From: Streptomyces sp. AC558_RSS880
Lineage (GTDB): Bacteria > Actinomycetota > Actinomycetes > Streptomycetales > Streptomycetaceae
DNA: 38,148 nt
Assembly (NCBI RefSeq): GCF_019049255.1
Contig: NZ_JAGMUJ010000038.1
Coordinates: 1-38,148, forward strand
Direction: 5' to 3'
Part shown: positions 1-8,316 of the stretch, in pieces
Layout of the letters: every line of letters starts with the position of its first letter
How positions within the stretch are numbered: position 1 is the first letter of the stretch
The notes under the pieces: generated by a model
The model's database searches: none
Seen by the model: only the letters and a program-made list of their open reading frames with translations
What the model was told of the DNA's origin: nothing
Made by a program: the position numbers and the translations under genes

Positions 1-199
1 TCTGGCAGCCGGAGGCGGTGAGCTCGGCGATCTGCTGCAGCGTGGCACCGATGTCGGACGTACGCGTGGTCGTCATCGACTGCACGGACACCGGGGCGTC
101 CCCGCCCACCGCCACCGACCCGACCTGGATCTGCCGGCTCTTCCGGCGCTCGGCGAGCTTGGTCGGAACGGACGGCATGCCGAGAGAAATCGCAGTCAT
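1..199 (-). CDS. ispG: IspG (GcpE), 4-hydroxy-3-methylbut-2-enyl diphosphate synthase, N-terminal fragment
   Basis: Only about the first 66 codons lie in the window; the gene runs off the left edge. The reverse strand reads MTAISLGMPSVPTKLAERRK, then a stretch with VGSVAVGGDAPVSVQSMTTT and TSDIGATLQQIAEL, which is the conserved start of IspG (known family motif VQSMTxTxTxD). IspG is the [4Fe-4S] enzyme that converts methylerythritol cyclodiphosphate to HMBDP in the non-mevalonate isoprenoid pathway. The cluster cysteines lie outside the window and cannot be checked. The ATG is the first plausible start; its ribosome binding site is weak. A hairpin at 322-357 separates it from the upstream protease gene, so it may have its own promoter in 200-321. 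dxr, two genes upstream, belongs to the same pathway. Confidence 0.9.
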   Translation of the reverse strand, partial: MTAISLGMPSVPTKLAERRKSRQIQVGSVAVGGDAPVSVQSMTTTRTSDIGATLQQIAELTASGCQ

Positions 200-321
200 C
201 TGCTGTGCAACCCCAAGTCGTGGATCAAGGTCCGGCTCCCCGTGAGCAGCGGGCTCCGGGCTCCGAGATTACGGCACTGGCCGACGCCCGAGCACATCAC
301 GGTCGTAAACCCGCCCAAAGG

Positions 322-357
322 ACGATGGCCCGGAACGAAAGGGTTCCAGGCCATCGT
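322..357 (-). terminator. Hairpin between the M50 protease and ispG
   Basis: ACGATGGCC pairs with GGCCATCGT, and an inner GGAAC pairs with GTTCC across one C/A mismatch, leaving a six-base loop. It lies 25 bases past the protease stop codon on the minus strand. No clear U-tract follows, as is usual for Streptomyces terminators. Confidence 0.6.
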
Positions 358-382
358 GAACGGCAGGTGACGCTCCTCGGGG

Positions 383-1687
383 CTACGAGATCCGTACCGG
401 GTTCACCACGTCCGCGATCAGGACGAGGAGGGTGAAGCAGACGAAGATCCCGGCCACCACATAGGCCACCGGCATCAGTTTCGCCACGTCGAACGGGCCG
501 GGGTCGGGGCGGCGCAGCACCCTGGCGAGGTTGCGGCGCAGCGACTCCCACAGGGCACCCGCGATGTGTCCGCCGTCGAGCGGCAGCAGCGGGAGCATGT
601 TGAACAGGAACAGGGAGAGGTTGAAGCCGGCGAGCAGCATCACGAACATGGCGAGCTGTTGCGAGGCGGGGATGTCGAGGGTGGCGATCTCGCCGCCGAC
701 CCGGGCCGCGCCGACGACGCCCATCGGGGAGTCGGGTTCGCGCGGGCCGTCGCCGAAGGCCGCGTCCCACAGGGCGGGGATCTTGGAGGGCAGGGCGGCG
801 AGGGAGTCGACGGCGTCGCCGACCCGGTCGGTCATCCAGACCACGGACTCGCCGAGGTCCTGTTTGACGACGCCGGTGGCGGCGCTGAAGCCGAGGAAGC
901 CGGCCTTGACGTACTCGCCCTCGACGTAGGCGCCGTTGCCGTCCTTCTTGGCGACCATGTTGGTGGCGATCGTCGCCTGGAGGGTGACCTCCCGGCCGTC
1001 GCGGTCGACGACGATCGGCACCTGCTTGCCGGCGCTGTCGCGGATGAGGTCGGAGAGGGTGGCCCAGTCGTCGGTCCTGACCCCGTCGAAGGCGACGATC
1101 CTGTCGTCGGCCTTCATCCCGGCGGCCGCGGCCGGGGAGCGGGGGTCGGACTTCTCGCACTCGTCGCGGTTCTCGCTCTGCGAGATCACGCACTGGGAGA
1201 CCGAGCTGACGGTGGTGGTCTGCTGCTGGATGCCGAAGCCCATCAGCACGGTGAGGAACAGCGCCACCGCGAGGATCAGGTTCATGAACGGGCCCGCGAA
1301 CATCACGACGACCCGTTTCCATGGTTTGCGCGTGTAGAACAGGCGCTTCTCGTCGCCGGGCCTGAGCTCCTCGAAGGCGGCGGAGCGGGCGTCCTCGATC
1401 ATGCCGCGCCACGGTGAGGTGGAGCGGGCCTCGAGGCGGCCGTCGGGGCCGGGCGGGAACATGCCGATCATGCGGATGTAGCCGCCGAACGGGATCGCCT
1501 TGACGCCGTACTCGGTCTCGCCCTTGTTCCGCGACCAGAGGGTCGGGCCGAAGCCGACCATGTACTGCGGCACGCGGATGCCGAACATCTTGGCCGTGGA
1601 CAGATGGCCCAGCTCGTGCCACGCGATGGAGAACAGCAGGCCGGCCGCGAAGACGACTATGCCGAGGATGAACATCAGGGTCGTCAT
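383..1687 (-). CDS. M50 family (site-2/RseP-type) intramembrane zinc metalloprotease
   Basis: This 434-residue protein belongs to the RseP/Rip1 family, membrane proteases that cut anti-sigma factors and other membrane proteins. The zinc motif HELGH is at residues 24-28 in the first membrane helix. A PDZ-like region lies at about 180-240. The second active-site motif LDG is at about 370-372, flanked by membrane segments, with a final helix at about 400-425. The start is the ATG that overlaps the dxr stop codon as ATGA, which implies translational coupling; the frame continues further upstream, but only inside dxr. Placement between dxr and ispG is, as I recall, common in actinobacteria, so a role in isoprenoid synthesis need not follow. 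The substrate is unknown. Confidence 0.9.
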   Translation of the reverse strand: MTTLMFILGIVVFAAGLLFSIAWHELGHLSTAKMFGIRVPQYMVGFGPTLWSRNKGETEYGVKAIPFGGYIRMIGMFPPGPDGRLEARSTSPWRGMIEDARSAAFEELRPGDEKRLFYTRKPWKRVVVMFAGPFMNLILAVALFLTVLMGFGIQQQTTTVSSVSQCVISQSENRDECEKSDPRSPAAAAGMKADDRIVAFDGVRTDDWATLSDLIRDSAGKQVPIVVDRDGREVTLQATIATNMVAKKDGNGAYVEGEYVKAGFLGFSAATGVVKQDLGESVVWMTDRVGDAVDSLAALPSKIPALWDAAFGDGPREPDSPMGVVGAARVGGEIATLDIPASQQLAMFVMLLAGFNLSLFLFNMLPLLPLDGGHIAGALWESLRRNLARVLRRPDPGPFDVAKLMPVAYVVAGIFVCFTLLVLIADVVNPVRIS

Positions 1688-2946
1688 GCATGCGCCTCCG
1701 CGCTCGCCGTCCGGACTGTCAGTTCCCGGGCCCTCGTCCGCGCCCAGGTCTCCGCTTCGAGGACGTCCGACACGGTCAGTGAGGTTCCCGACGCCGGGGT
1801 GCCGTGTTCCTCGACCACCCGGGTGACGGTCTCCATGATCCCGTTGAAGGGCAGCGCGCCGGCGCGGAACGCCTCCACGCACTCCTCGTTCGCGGCATTG
1901 AACACCGCCGGGGCGGTTCCCGCGAGCTCGCCGACGTGCCGGGCGAGGTTCACCGAGGGGAACGCCTCGTTGTCGAGGGGGAAGAACTCCCAGGTGGACG
2001 CCTTGCTCCAGTCGAAGACCGGAGCGGCGTCGGGGACCCGTTCGGGCCAGCCGAGGCCGACGGCGATGGGCCCGCCCATGTCGGGGGGCGTCGCCTGGGC
2101 CAGTGTCGATCCGTCCGTGTACTCAACCATCGAGTGGACATACGACTGCGGGTGCACGACGACCTCAATGCGGTCGAAGGGAATGTCGTACAGCAGGTGC
2201 GCCTCGATGACCTCCAGGCCCTTGTTGACGAGGGTCGCGGAGTTGATCGTGATGACCGGGCCCATGGCCCAGGTGGGGTGGGCGAGGGCGTCCTCGACGG
2301 TGACGTGGGCCAGCTGCTCCTTGGTGCGGCCGCGGAAGGGGCCGCCGGAGGCGGTGACGACGAGCCTGCGGACATCGGCGCGGGTGCCGGCGGCCAGCGC
2401 CTGGAAGAGGGCGGCGTGCTCGGAGTCGACCGGGATGATCTGACCGGGCTTGGCGAGCGCCTTGACCAGCGGGCCGCCGACGATGAGCGACTCCTTGTTG
2501 GCGAGCGCGAGGGTGCGGCCCGCCTCCAGGGCGGCGAGGGTCGGGGCGAGACCGATGGAGCCGGTGATGCCGTTGAGGACGGTGTGGCAGTCGGAGGCGG
2601 CGACCTGCGTGGCCGCGTCCTTCCCGGCCAGGACCTCGGGCAGCGGCTCCCCCGCCCCGTACCGCGCGGAGAGCGCCTCGCGCAGCTCCGGTACGACGTC
2701 CTCGCGGGCGACGGCGACCGTGCGCACCCGCAGCCGGCGGGCCTGCTCGGCGAGGAGGGCGACCCGGCCGCCGTGGGCGGACAGGGCGGTGACCCGGAAG
2801 CGGTCGGGGTTGCGCAGCACGAGGTCGATGGCCTGGGTGCCGATCGACCCGGTGGAGCCGAGGATCACCACGTCCTTCGGGCCGTCTCCCGCCACGGGGT
2901 CGTAGACGAGGTGCGGGTCGGCGAGGGGGGCTGGAGCGTCGGTCAT
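1684..2946 (-). CDS. dxr: 1-deoxy-D-xylulose 5-phosphate reductoisomerase (Dxr/IspC)
   Basis: This 420-residue enzyme makes 2-C-methyl-D-erythritol 4-phosphate with NADPH, the committed step of the non-mevalonate isoprenoid pathway. The nucleotide-binding motif GSTGSIG is at about residues 30-36. NKESLIVGG and the metal-site motif VDSEHAALFQ are present, as are NSATLVNKGLEVIEAH and HPQSYVHSMVEY of the catalytic and C-terminal regions. The length is typical. The chosen ATG gives MTDAPAPLADPHLVYDP; another ATG three codons upstream (2955) is possible because the ribosome binding site is weak. Its stop overlaps the next gene, the M50 protease. Confidence 0.97.
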   Translation of the reverse strand: MTDAPAPLADPHLVYDPVAGDGPKDVVILGSTGSIGTQAIDLVLRNPDRFRVTALSAHGGRVALLAEQARRLRVRTVAVAREDVVPELREALSARYGAGEPLPEVLAGKDAATQVAASDCHTVLNGITGSIGLAPTLAALEAGRTLALANKESLIVGGPLVKALAKPGQIIPVDSEHAALFQALAAGTRADVRRLVVTASGGPFRGRTKEQLAHVTVEDALAHPTWAMGPVITINSATLVNKGLEVIEAHLLYDIPFDRIEVVVHPQSYVHSMVEYTDGSTLAQATPPDMGGPIAVGLGWPERVPDAAPVFDWSKASTWEFFPLDNEAFPSVNLARHVGELAGTAPAVFNAANEECVEAFRAGALPFNGIMETVTRVVEEHGTPASGTSLTVSDVLEAETWARTRARELTVRTASAEAHA

Positions 2947-3094
2947 GGACCCCATTGTGTCGGGTCGCGACCGCCGCCGGGCCCCCGCCCCGGCAGCCCG
3001 GGGGCGCGTCCCGGCGGTACGGGGGCGCGCCCCGGCTCCGCGCCCCGGCTCGGTGGTCGGCCGCCGTTCCCGCCCGCCGCGCCGCACCCGCCGG

Positions 3095-3892
3095 TCAGCG
3101 GTCGACGTGGTCGACCTCACGGTCGTTGCGCGGCTGGACCGGGCGGTTGCTCCTCGGGAACAGCTCCCGGTACGCCGCCACCTGCCGCGGGGTGACGCGC
3201 ACCTGGTCCTCCAGCACGGTCCACTTGACGCCCTCCGTGCAGGGCGGGGTGGTCAGGGAGCCCTCGTAGCGGTACTGGTCGCGGTCGCCGGGGAGGAACC
3301 GTGTGAGGTCGACGGGCCTGGTGATGTGGCTCTGCCCGCCCTCCCCGGCCGGAAGGTGCTTCCACAGGTCCGTGAAGGCGGAGTGCCCCTTCGCCGTCCT
3401 CATCAGCACGCCGAGGACGGCGAGCCCGCCCTTGCTGTCCTCGTGCACGAAGTGCATCTCCATGGCCGCGTGCCCACCGTCCTCGGTGTGCTCGCTCGGG
3501 AGGTGGAAGTGGAACTGCCGCAGCTGGTACGTGGTGCCGTCGACGACGATGCTGCTGCCGGCGGAGACATTGGCCTGGACGGTGTGGCCGTTGTTCACGA
3601 GTTCCGCGGTGACGGGCTTGTAGTGGACGGTGACGGGTGTGTCCGTCTCGACGGCGACGTCCTCGGTGAGGTCGACGGGTGACTGTTCACGGCCCTTCTC
3701 GCAGGTCTCGAAGTCCTCGCTGAGCGAGGCCCAGTGCTCCGGGCCGGTGGCGCCCTCGTAGCTCCAGTGGGGGGTCTCCGGGGACTTGCCGTCCGGGGAG
3801 GCGGAGGCGGTGGCGGTGCAGGCGGTCGCCGTGACGGCCGTGAGGGCTGCGAGCGCGGAGACGACGGCCGTGCGTATGTGGTGGGAAGACAT
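3095..3892 (-). CDS. Exported alpha-class carbonic anhydrase
   Basis: This 265-residue protein would interconvert CO2 and bicarbonate outside the membrane. The first 25 residues form a short signal with TATAC at 21-25, so it may be a lipoprotein anchored at Cys25, although the lipobox is not ideal. The mature part has the alpha-class layout: HWSYEGATGPEHW and EQSPVDL near the start, QFHFHLPSEH at 126-135 and MEMHFVH at 144-150. His128, His130 and His147 are the expected zinc ligands. GAGGGG lies about nine bases before the ATG. It appears monocistronic, with 148 bases separating it from dxr. Alpha-class enzymes are less common in bacteria than the beta and gamma classes. Confidence 0.93.
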   Translation of the reverse strand: MSSHHIRTAVVSALAALTAVTATACTATASASPDGKSPETPHWSYEGATGPEHWASLSEDFETCEKGREQSPVDLTEDVAVETDTPVTVHYKPVTAELVNNGHTVQANVSAGSSIVVDGTTYQLRQFHFHLPSEHTEDGGHAAMEMHFVHEDSKGGLAVLGVLMRTAKGHSAFTDLWKHLPAGEGGQSHITRPVDLTRFLPGDRDQYRYEGSLTTPPCTEGVKWTVLEDQVRVTPRQVAAYRELFPRSNRPVQPRNDREVDHVDR

Positions 3893-4075
3893 GCGGATGA
3901 CCCCTCATCGGGTTGTGGGAGGTCATCCACCTTTCGCCATCGACCGCAACGAACGGGGCAAGGTTCGCACAGGGAACGGCAAGGAAGGGTAAGCAAACGT
4001 CCAAGGGTCCGGCGCACGTCCCGCAAAACAGGAAAAACCCGCAGCGGTAGGGGAGTTGGGCGCACCGGGCGGGAA

Positions 4076-4119
4076 GGGGGGAGGGCGGCCGGGTGCGGGG
4101 ACCCGGCCGCCCTCCCTTC
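4076..4119 (-). terminator. Strong hairpin downstream of the acyl-CoA dehydrogenase
   Basis: A perfect 16-bp GC-rich stem (4079-4094 with 4101-4116) has a six-base loop and is extended by G-T and G-C pairs. It lies 22 bases beyond the dehydrogenase stop codon and separates that gene from the carbonic anhydrase promoter region. Confidence 0.85.
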
Positions 4120-4141
4120 GGCGCCGTGGTGGCACGCGTCG

Positions 4142-6082
4142 TCAGCGGACCGGACGGTGCGCGTTCTCCCGGGTGCTCGGGCCGGGTGTGGCGTCCGCGA
4201 TCCAGGGACCGTCGTCCGAGGGGTCGGTGATGCCCTGCTCCAGCCACTCGTACGTGCCGGAGAGCACGCCCTTGACGACCTTGCGGTCGACGTCGTCGGT
4301 GTTGGTCCACAGGCGGTCGAAGAGTTCCTCGACGCGGATGCGGGCCTGGCGGCAGAAGGCGTCGGCGAGCTGGTAGGCCTCACGGCCGTTCTCGCCGCGG
4401 CCGCGCAGGAGCTCGGCGCGGACGCAGGCGGCGCTCATGGCGAACAGTTCGGCGCCGATGTCGACGATCCGGCCCAGGAAGCCCTGCTTGGTCTCCATCC
4501 TCCCCTGCCAGCGGGACATGGCGTAGAAGGTGGAGCGGGCGAGCCTGCGGGAGGTGCGCTCGACGTAGCGCAGGTGCGGGGAGAGGTCGACGCCGTGTTT
4601 GAACTCGCCGTACGTGCCGGGGAGCTGTCCCGGTCCGGCGACGAGTTTCGGCAGCCACTTGGCGTAGAAGACGCCCGCGCCCACACCCGCCCTCGCCTTG
4701 TCGCCGAGGGACTTCTCCGGGTCGATCAGGTCACCGGCGACCGAGAGGTGGGCGTCGACGGCCTCGCGGGCGATCAGCAGGTGCATGATCTCCGTGGAGC
4801 CCTCGAAGATGCGGTTGATGCGCAGGTCGCGCAGCATCTGCTCGGCCGGGACCGCCCGCTCGCCGCGCGCCCGCAGGGACTCGGCGGTCTCGAAGCCGCG
4901 TCCGCCGCGGATCTGGACCAGTTCGTCGGCCATCAGCCAGGCCATCTCCGAGCCGTACAGCTTGGCGAGGGCGGCCTCGATGCGGATGTCGTTGCGGTCC
5001 TCGTCGGCCATCTGCGAGGAGAGGTCGACCACGGCCTCCAGGGCGAAGGTGGTGGCCGCGATGAACGCGATCTTGGAGCCGACGGCCTCGTGCAGCGCCA
5101 CCGGCTTGCCCCACTGCTCCCGGGCCGCCGACCACTCGCGGGCGATCTTCAGGCACCACTTCCCGGACCCGACGCACATCGCGGGCAGGGACAGCCGGCC
5201 GGTGTTGAGCGTGGTCAGGGCGATCTTCAGGCCCTGGCCCTCCTCGCCGATGCGGTGCGAGGCGGGGACGCGGACCCGGTGGAAGCGGGTGACCCCGTTC
5301 TCCAGCCCGCGCAGGCCCATGAAGGCGTTGCGGTTCTCCACGGTGACGCCTTCGGAGGCCGCCTCGACCACGAACGCGGTGATGCCGCCCCGGTGGCCCT
5401 CGGACTTCGGTACGCGCGCCATGACCACGAGGAGGTCGGCGACCACGCCGTTGGTGGTCCACAGCTTCACCCCGTCGAGGACGTACTCCTCGCCCTCGGG
5501 TACGGCGGTGGTGGCGAGCCGTGCCGGGTCCGAGCCGACGTCGGGCTCGGTGAGCAGGAAGGCCGAGATGTCGGTGCGCGCGCAGCGCGGCAGGAACGTC
5601 TCCTTCTGCTCCCGCGTGCCGAAGATCTTCAGCGGCTGCGGGACGCCGATCGACTGGTGCGCGGAGAGCAGCGCGCCGATCGCCGGGCTGGCGGAGCCGA
5701 CCAGGGCGAGGGCCTTGTTGTAGTAGACCTGGGTGAGGCCGAGGCCGCCGTACTTGGTGTCGATCTTCATGCCGAAGGCGCCGAGCTCCTTGAGCCCGGT
5801 GATCACGTCGTCGGGGATCAGGGCGTCACGCTCGATCCGGGCGCCGTCGATCTTCGTCTCGCAGAAGTCGCGGAGCTTGGCGAGGAACTCCTCACCGCGC
5901 TGGACGTGCTCGTCGGCGGGGAGGGGGTGGGGGTGGATCAGGTCGAGCCGGAAGCGGCCGAGGAACAGTTCCTTGGCGAAGCTGGGCTTGCGCCAATCCT
6001 GTTCCCGGGCCGCCTCCGCCACCTGACGGGCCTCACGTTCGGTGACCGTGGGCCGGGACGGAGACTCGGGTGCTGCGGACAT
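4142..6082 (-). CDS. Acyl-CoA dehydrogenase, long VLCAD-like form
   Basis: This 646-residue flavoenzyme would catalyse the first, alpha-beta dehydrogenation step of fatty acyl-CoA beta-oxidation. The core is recognisable by LLTEPDVGSDPA (176-187), LWTTNGVVADLLVV (207-220), QIRGGRGFETAESLRARGER (390-409) and RIFEGSTEIMHL (424-435). Glu427 is the likely catalytic base. About 200 further residues follow, longer than the usual 380-400 residue enzymes and reminiscent of very-long-chain enzymes, which have an extra C-terminal domain. The ATG at 6082 is chosen because GAGGTGAG lies eight bases upstream; an in-frame GTG at 6091 would have no spacing to that site. It reads divergently from the LacI regulator and ends at a strong hairpin. 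Confidence 0.92.
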   Translation of the reverse strand: MSAAPESPSRPTVTEREARQVAEAAREQDWRKPSFAKELFLGRFRLDLIHPHPLPADEHVQRGEEFLAKLRDFCETKIDGARIERDALIPDDVITGLKELGAFGMKIDTKYGGLGLTQVYYNKALALVGSASPAIGALLSAHQSIGVPQPLKIFGTREQKETFLPRCARTDISAFLLTEPDVGSDPARLATTAVPEGEEYVLDGVKLWTTNGVVADLLVVMARVPKSEGHRGGITAFVVEAASEGVTVENRNAFMGLRGLENGVTRFHRVRVPASHRIGEEGQGLKIALTTLNTGRLSLPAMCVGSGKWCLKIAREWSAAREQWGKPVALHEAVGSKIAFIAATTFALEAVVDLSSQMADEDRNDIRIEAALAKLYGSEMAWLMADELVQIRGGRGFETAESLRARGERAVPAEQMLRDLRINRIFEGSTEIMHLLIAREAVDAHLSVAGDLIDPEKSLGDKARAGVGAGVFYAKWLPKLVAGPGQLPGTYGEFKHGVDLSPHLRYVERTSRRLARSTFYAMSRWQGRMETKQGFLGRIVDIGAELFAMSAACVRAELLRGRGENGREAYQLADAFCRQARIRVEELFDRLWTNTDDVDRKVVKGVLSGTYEWLEQGITDPSDDGPWIADATPGPSTRENAHRPVR

Positions 6083-6276
6083 GAGGCTCACCTCGCCGCG
6101 AATGGGATGGTGTCATTACATTACCGATTGGTGCTACTCGATCGTATGTACCCGATCCGTAGCCGCTCCGCCACCCTTCGTGCGGCCGTACGGCCGATGC
6201 TCCCGCGCCCGGCGGGCGGGTGGGGTGAGGGACAATTCCTCCGGCGCCCCTTCGGTTCGACCCGGCCCTGGAGAAA

Positions 6277-6298
6277 GCTGTCGAAGCGCTTCGACAGC
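6277..6298. promoter_or_regulatory. LacI-type operator 1 (22-bp perfect palindrome)
   Basis: The centre is TCGAAGCGCTTCGA, and symmetry extends four more bases on each side (GCTG/CAGC). This is the most symmetric of four related sites in the window. It lies 102 bases before the regulator start. A central CG with symmetric arms is typical of LacI-family operators, so autoregulation is likely. Confidence 0.8.
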
Positions 6299-6367
6299 CT
6301 ATGGACACCCGTCATCCTGTGAGGCTACTGTCGAACCACCCTCACCTGCCCCTACACATTGCGCGCA

Positions 6368-6384
6368 CTGTCGAAGCGCTTCAC
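6368..6384. promoter_or_regulatory. LacI-type operator 2
   Basis: CTGTCGAAGCGCTTC repeats the left arm and core of operator 1, but the right arm diverges (ACA). It lies 15 bases before the regulator start codon, between promoter and ribosome binding site, where a bound repressor would block transcription. Its centre is 90 bases from that of operator 1. Confidence 0.75.
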
Positions 6385-6399
6385 AAGCTTGGAGACTGG

Positions 6400-7446
6400 A
6401 TGGTCACCCTCGCCGAGGTCGCCCAGCACGCCGGAGTCTCCGCGAGCACGGTGAGCTATGTCCTCAGCGGCAAGCGGTCCATCTCCGCGAACACCCGGCA
6501 GCGGGTCGAGCGGAGCATCCACGAGCTCGGGTACCACCCGAACGCCGGGGCCCGTGCCCTGGCCAGCAGCAGGTCGAACATCATCGCGCTGATGATCCCG
6601 CTGCGTACGGACATGTACGTGCCGGTGATGATGGAGATCGCCATCGCGATGGCCACCACGGCCCGCACCCACGGGTACGACGTGCTGCTGCTCACCGGTG
6701 AGGAGGGCCCGGACGCGGTGCGCCGGGTCTCGGGCAGCGGACTCGCCGACGGCATGATCCTGATGGACGTCGAACTCGACGACGAGCGGCTGCCGCTGCT
6801 GCGGGGTGGGGGTCCCCCCGCTCGAGCGAAGTCGAGAGTGGGGGACGACCAGCCGGCGGTGCTGATCGGGCTGCCGGCCGACACCGCCGGGCTGACCTGC
6901 GTCGACCTCGACTTCAAGGCCACCGGTGCGCTGTGCGTGGAGCACCTGGCCGAGCTCGGACACCGCGACATCGCCGTCATCGGCGAGGCGCCGGCGGTCT
7001 ACGAACGGCACACCGGCTTCGCCGAGCGCACCCTGGACGGACTGCGCGGCCGGGCGCGGGAGCTGGGACTGCGGCTGCTGCACCGGCCGTGCGAGGGCGG
7101 GTACGACGCGATGTCCGTGACCCTGGCCCGGATCCTCGACGAACGCCCCGGCACCACGGGCTTCGTCGTGCAGAACGAGTCGGCGGTGGAACCCCTGCTC
7201 GCCCTGCTGCGGCAGCAGGGGCGGGCCGTGCCCGAGGACGTCTCGGTGGTCGCGATCTGTCCGGAGCAGGTCGCCGTGCAGGCCTCGGTGCGGCTGACGT
7301 CGGTCGCCGTCCCCGCGCAGGAGATGGGCCGGCTCGCCGTGGAACAGCTGGTCGCCAAGCTCGACGGGCGGGGCGGCGACGAGGTCGTGCTGATCGCGCC
7401 CGAACTGACGGTCCGCGCCAGCTCGGGCCCGGCGCCCGCCCCGTAG
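6400..7446 (+). CDS. LacI/GalR-family transcriptional regulator of the glycan locus
   Basis: This 348-residue protein is a DNA-binding sugar sensor. The N-terminal helix-turn-helix is TLAEVAQHAGVSASTVSYVL (3-22), followed by the hinge-helix region YHPNAGARALASSRSN (45-60). The remainder is the periplasmic-binding-protein-like effector domain. The ATG is chosen because it starts exactly at the family N-terminus and has GGAG seven bases upstream; the frame stays open for 33 codons further but that stretch contains operator 2. Two operators precede it and two matching ones control the transporter and GH3 genes, so it is the probable repressor of the xyloglucan genes. Residues 135-150 (RGGGPPARAKSRVGDD) are encoded by a repeat-like insertion in the effector domain. 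The inducer is unknown; an imported glucan oligosaccharide is likely. Confidence 0.93.
   Translation: MVTLAEVAQHAGVSASTVSYVLSGKRSISANTRQRVERSIHELGYHPNAGARALASSRSNIIALMIPLRTDMYVPVMMEIAIAMATTARTHGYDVLLLTGEEGPDAVRRVSGSGLADGMILMDVELDDERLPLLRGGGPPARAKSRVGDDQPAVLIGLPADTAGLTCVDLDFKATGALCVEHLAELGHRDIAVIGEAPAVYERHTGFAERTLDGLRGRARELGLRLLHRPCEGGYDAMSVTLARILDERPGTTGFVVQNESAVEPLLALLRQQGRAVPEDVSVVAICPEQVAVQASVRLTSVAVPAQEMGRLAVEQLVAKLDGRGGDEVVLIAPELTVRASSGPAPAP
6804..6844. repeat. Streptomyces-type hairpin repeat inserted in frame within the regulator gene
   Basis: The run from GGGTGGGGGTCCCCCC through GCTCGAGCGAAGTCGAG to AGTGGGGGA has interrupted inverted repeats (TCCCCC...CTC with GAG...GGGGGA; internal palindrome CGCTCGAGCG). 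It resembles a short repeat that I recall as widespread in Streptomyces genomes. It adds about 14 residues with no counterpart in typical LacI proteins at this position and keeps the frame. Confidence 0.6.
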
Positions 7447-7473
7447 CCCACCCGCCCGGTGAGGCGGCCGCGG

Positions 7474-8316
7474 TCACTCGCGGCGCCACAGCGCCGGGAC
7501 GTGGGGCGGCTCCCAGCCGGTCATCGAGGTGTGGGCCTGCAGACAGCGGTAACCGGCGCCCCCGTGGACGACCCGGTCGCCCGCCGCGTACGGACGGCCG
7601 GGAGCCCAGCTCCCGCTCGGCGGGTCGGTGGGCGGGTCCGTCGGCGGGTCCGTCGGGTCGCCCTCGACGTCGAGCACGAAGTCGAAGGTGCCCTGCCTGC
7701 CGCCGCCCGCGGCGCGGACGTTCATCAGCAGCGCCGGGTCGAAGAGCGCGTCCGTGCTGTTGCGGGGCTCGCCGGGGAAGTACAGCTGGGTGGTGAGCAC
7801 GGGCTCGCCCGGTGCCTGCGCCTTGACGTGGATGTGCCGGGTGCGGCCGGGGTAGAGGCCCGGCACGATCGTCCGCAGGGTGAAGGCGCCGGTGGCGTCG
7901 GTGAACTGGTGCCCGCGGAAGGTGTATCCGGCCATGTCGTAGGCGCCCGCGTCGTCGGCCTGCCAGAAGTCGAGCAGCACCCCGGGAAGGGGCACGCAGT
8001 TCCGGCCGAAGACGTAGCCGCTGACGGTGAGCGGGGTGCCGGGGGTGCCGGGCGTCACGAGGTCGGTGCGCAGCGGGGAGTTCGGTTTGAAGTAGGGGCC
8101 CTCCATCTGGTCGGGCGTGGGGTCGTCGCCGTCGTCGCAGGAGGGGGTGGGCGCCAGGGGCCGCCCCTGGGAGCCGGTCTCCCTGGCGAGCGCCACCGTG
8201 CCCGTGGCCAGCAGCGGGACGGCGGCTCCGGCGGCGACGGCCGCGCGGAGCAGGTTCTTGCGGCTGATCGGGCGTTCGGCGCCGGTTCCGGGCGCGTCGG
8301 GACGGGATGGGGTCAT
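7474..8316 (-). CDS. Secreted intradiol ring-cleavage dioxygenase with C-terminal carbohydrate-binding module
   Basis: This 280-residue protein would open catechol-type rings between the hydroxyls using Fe(III). A basic segment (SRKNLLR, 18-24) and hydrophobic stretch (25-45) form an export signal, possibly Tat. The dioxygenase domain spans about 60-208: EGPY at 72-75, candidate iron ligands Tyr126, Tyr155 (PGLYPGR) and His161/His163 (HIH). A linker of PTDP repeats (211-223) leads to about 55 residues with WAPGRPYAAGDRV and YRCLQAHTS, typical of CBM5/12 modules. Secreted intradiol dioxygenases fused to such a module are known in Streptomyces. GAGGAA lies six bases before the ATG. It is separated from the glycanase operon by a hairpin, so it is probably a separate unit, acting on lignin-derived phenols near polysaccharide. 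Confidence 0.92.
   Translation of the reverse strand: MTPSRPDAPGTGAERPISRKNLLRAAVAAGAAVPLLATGTVALARETGSQGRPLAPTPSCDDGDDPTPDQMEGPYFKPNSPLRTDLVTPGTPGTPLTVSGYVFGRNCVPLPGVLLDFWQADDAGAYDMAGYTFRGHQFTDATGAFTLRTIVPGLYPGRTRHIHVKAQAPGEPVLTTQLYFPGEPRNSTDALFDPALLMNVRAAGGGRQGTFDFVLDVEGDPTDPPTDPPTDPPSGSWAPGRPYAAGDRVVHGGAGYRCLQAHTSMTGWEPPHVPALWRRE

Larger units (their letters stand above)
6083..6399. promoter_or_regulatory. Divergent promoter region, acyl-CoA dehydrogenase / LacI regulator
   Basis: This is a 317-base non-coding stretch. It must hold promoters for both flanking genes. The two GAAGCGCTTC operators lie on the regulator side (6277-6298 and 6368-6384). Near the dehydrogenase start there is an AT-rich patch with the repeat CATTACATTAC (6115-6125), which could be part of a promoter or a separate operator. 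No small gene is evident. Confidence 0.6.

Noticed and set aside
1688..1882. An upstream extension of the M50 protease by 65 codons
   Set aside because: The stretch lies within dxr, is arginine-rich and lacks family similarity; the ATGA overlap with a membrane helix immediately following fits the family start.
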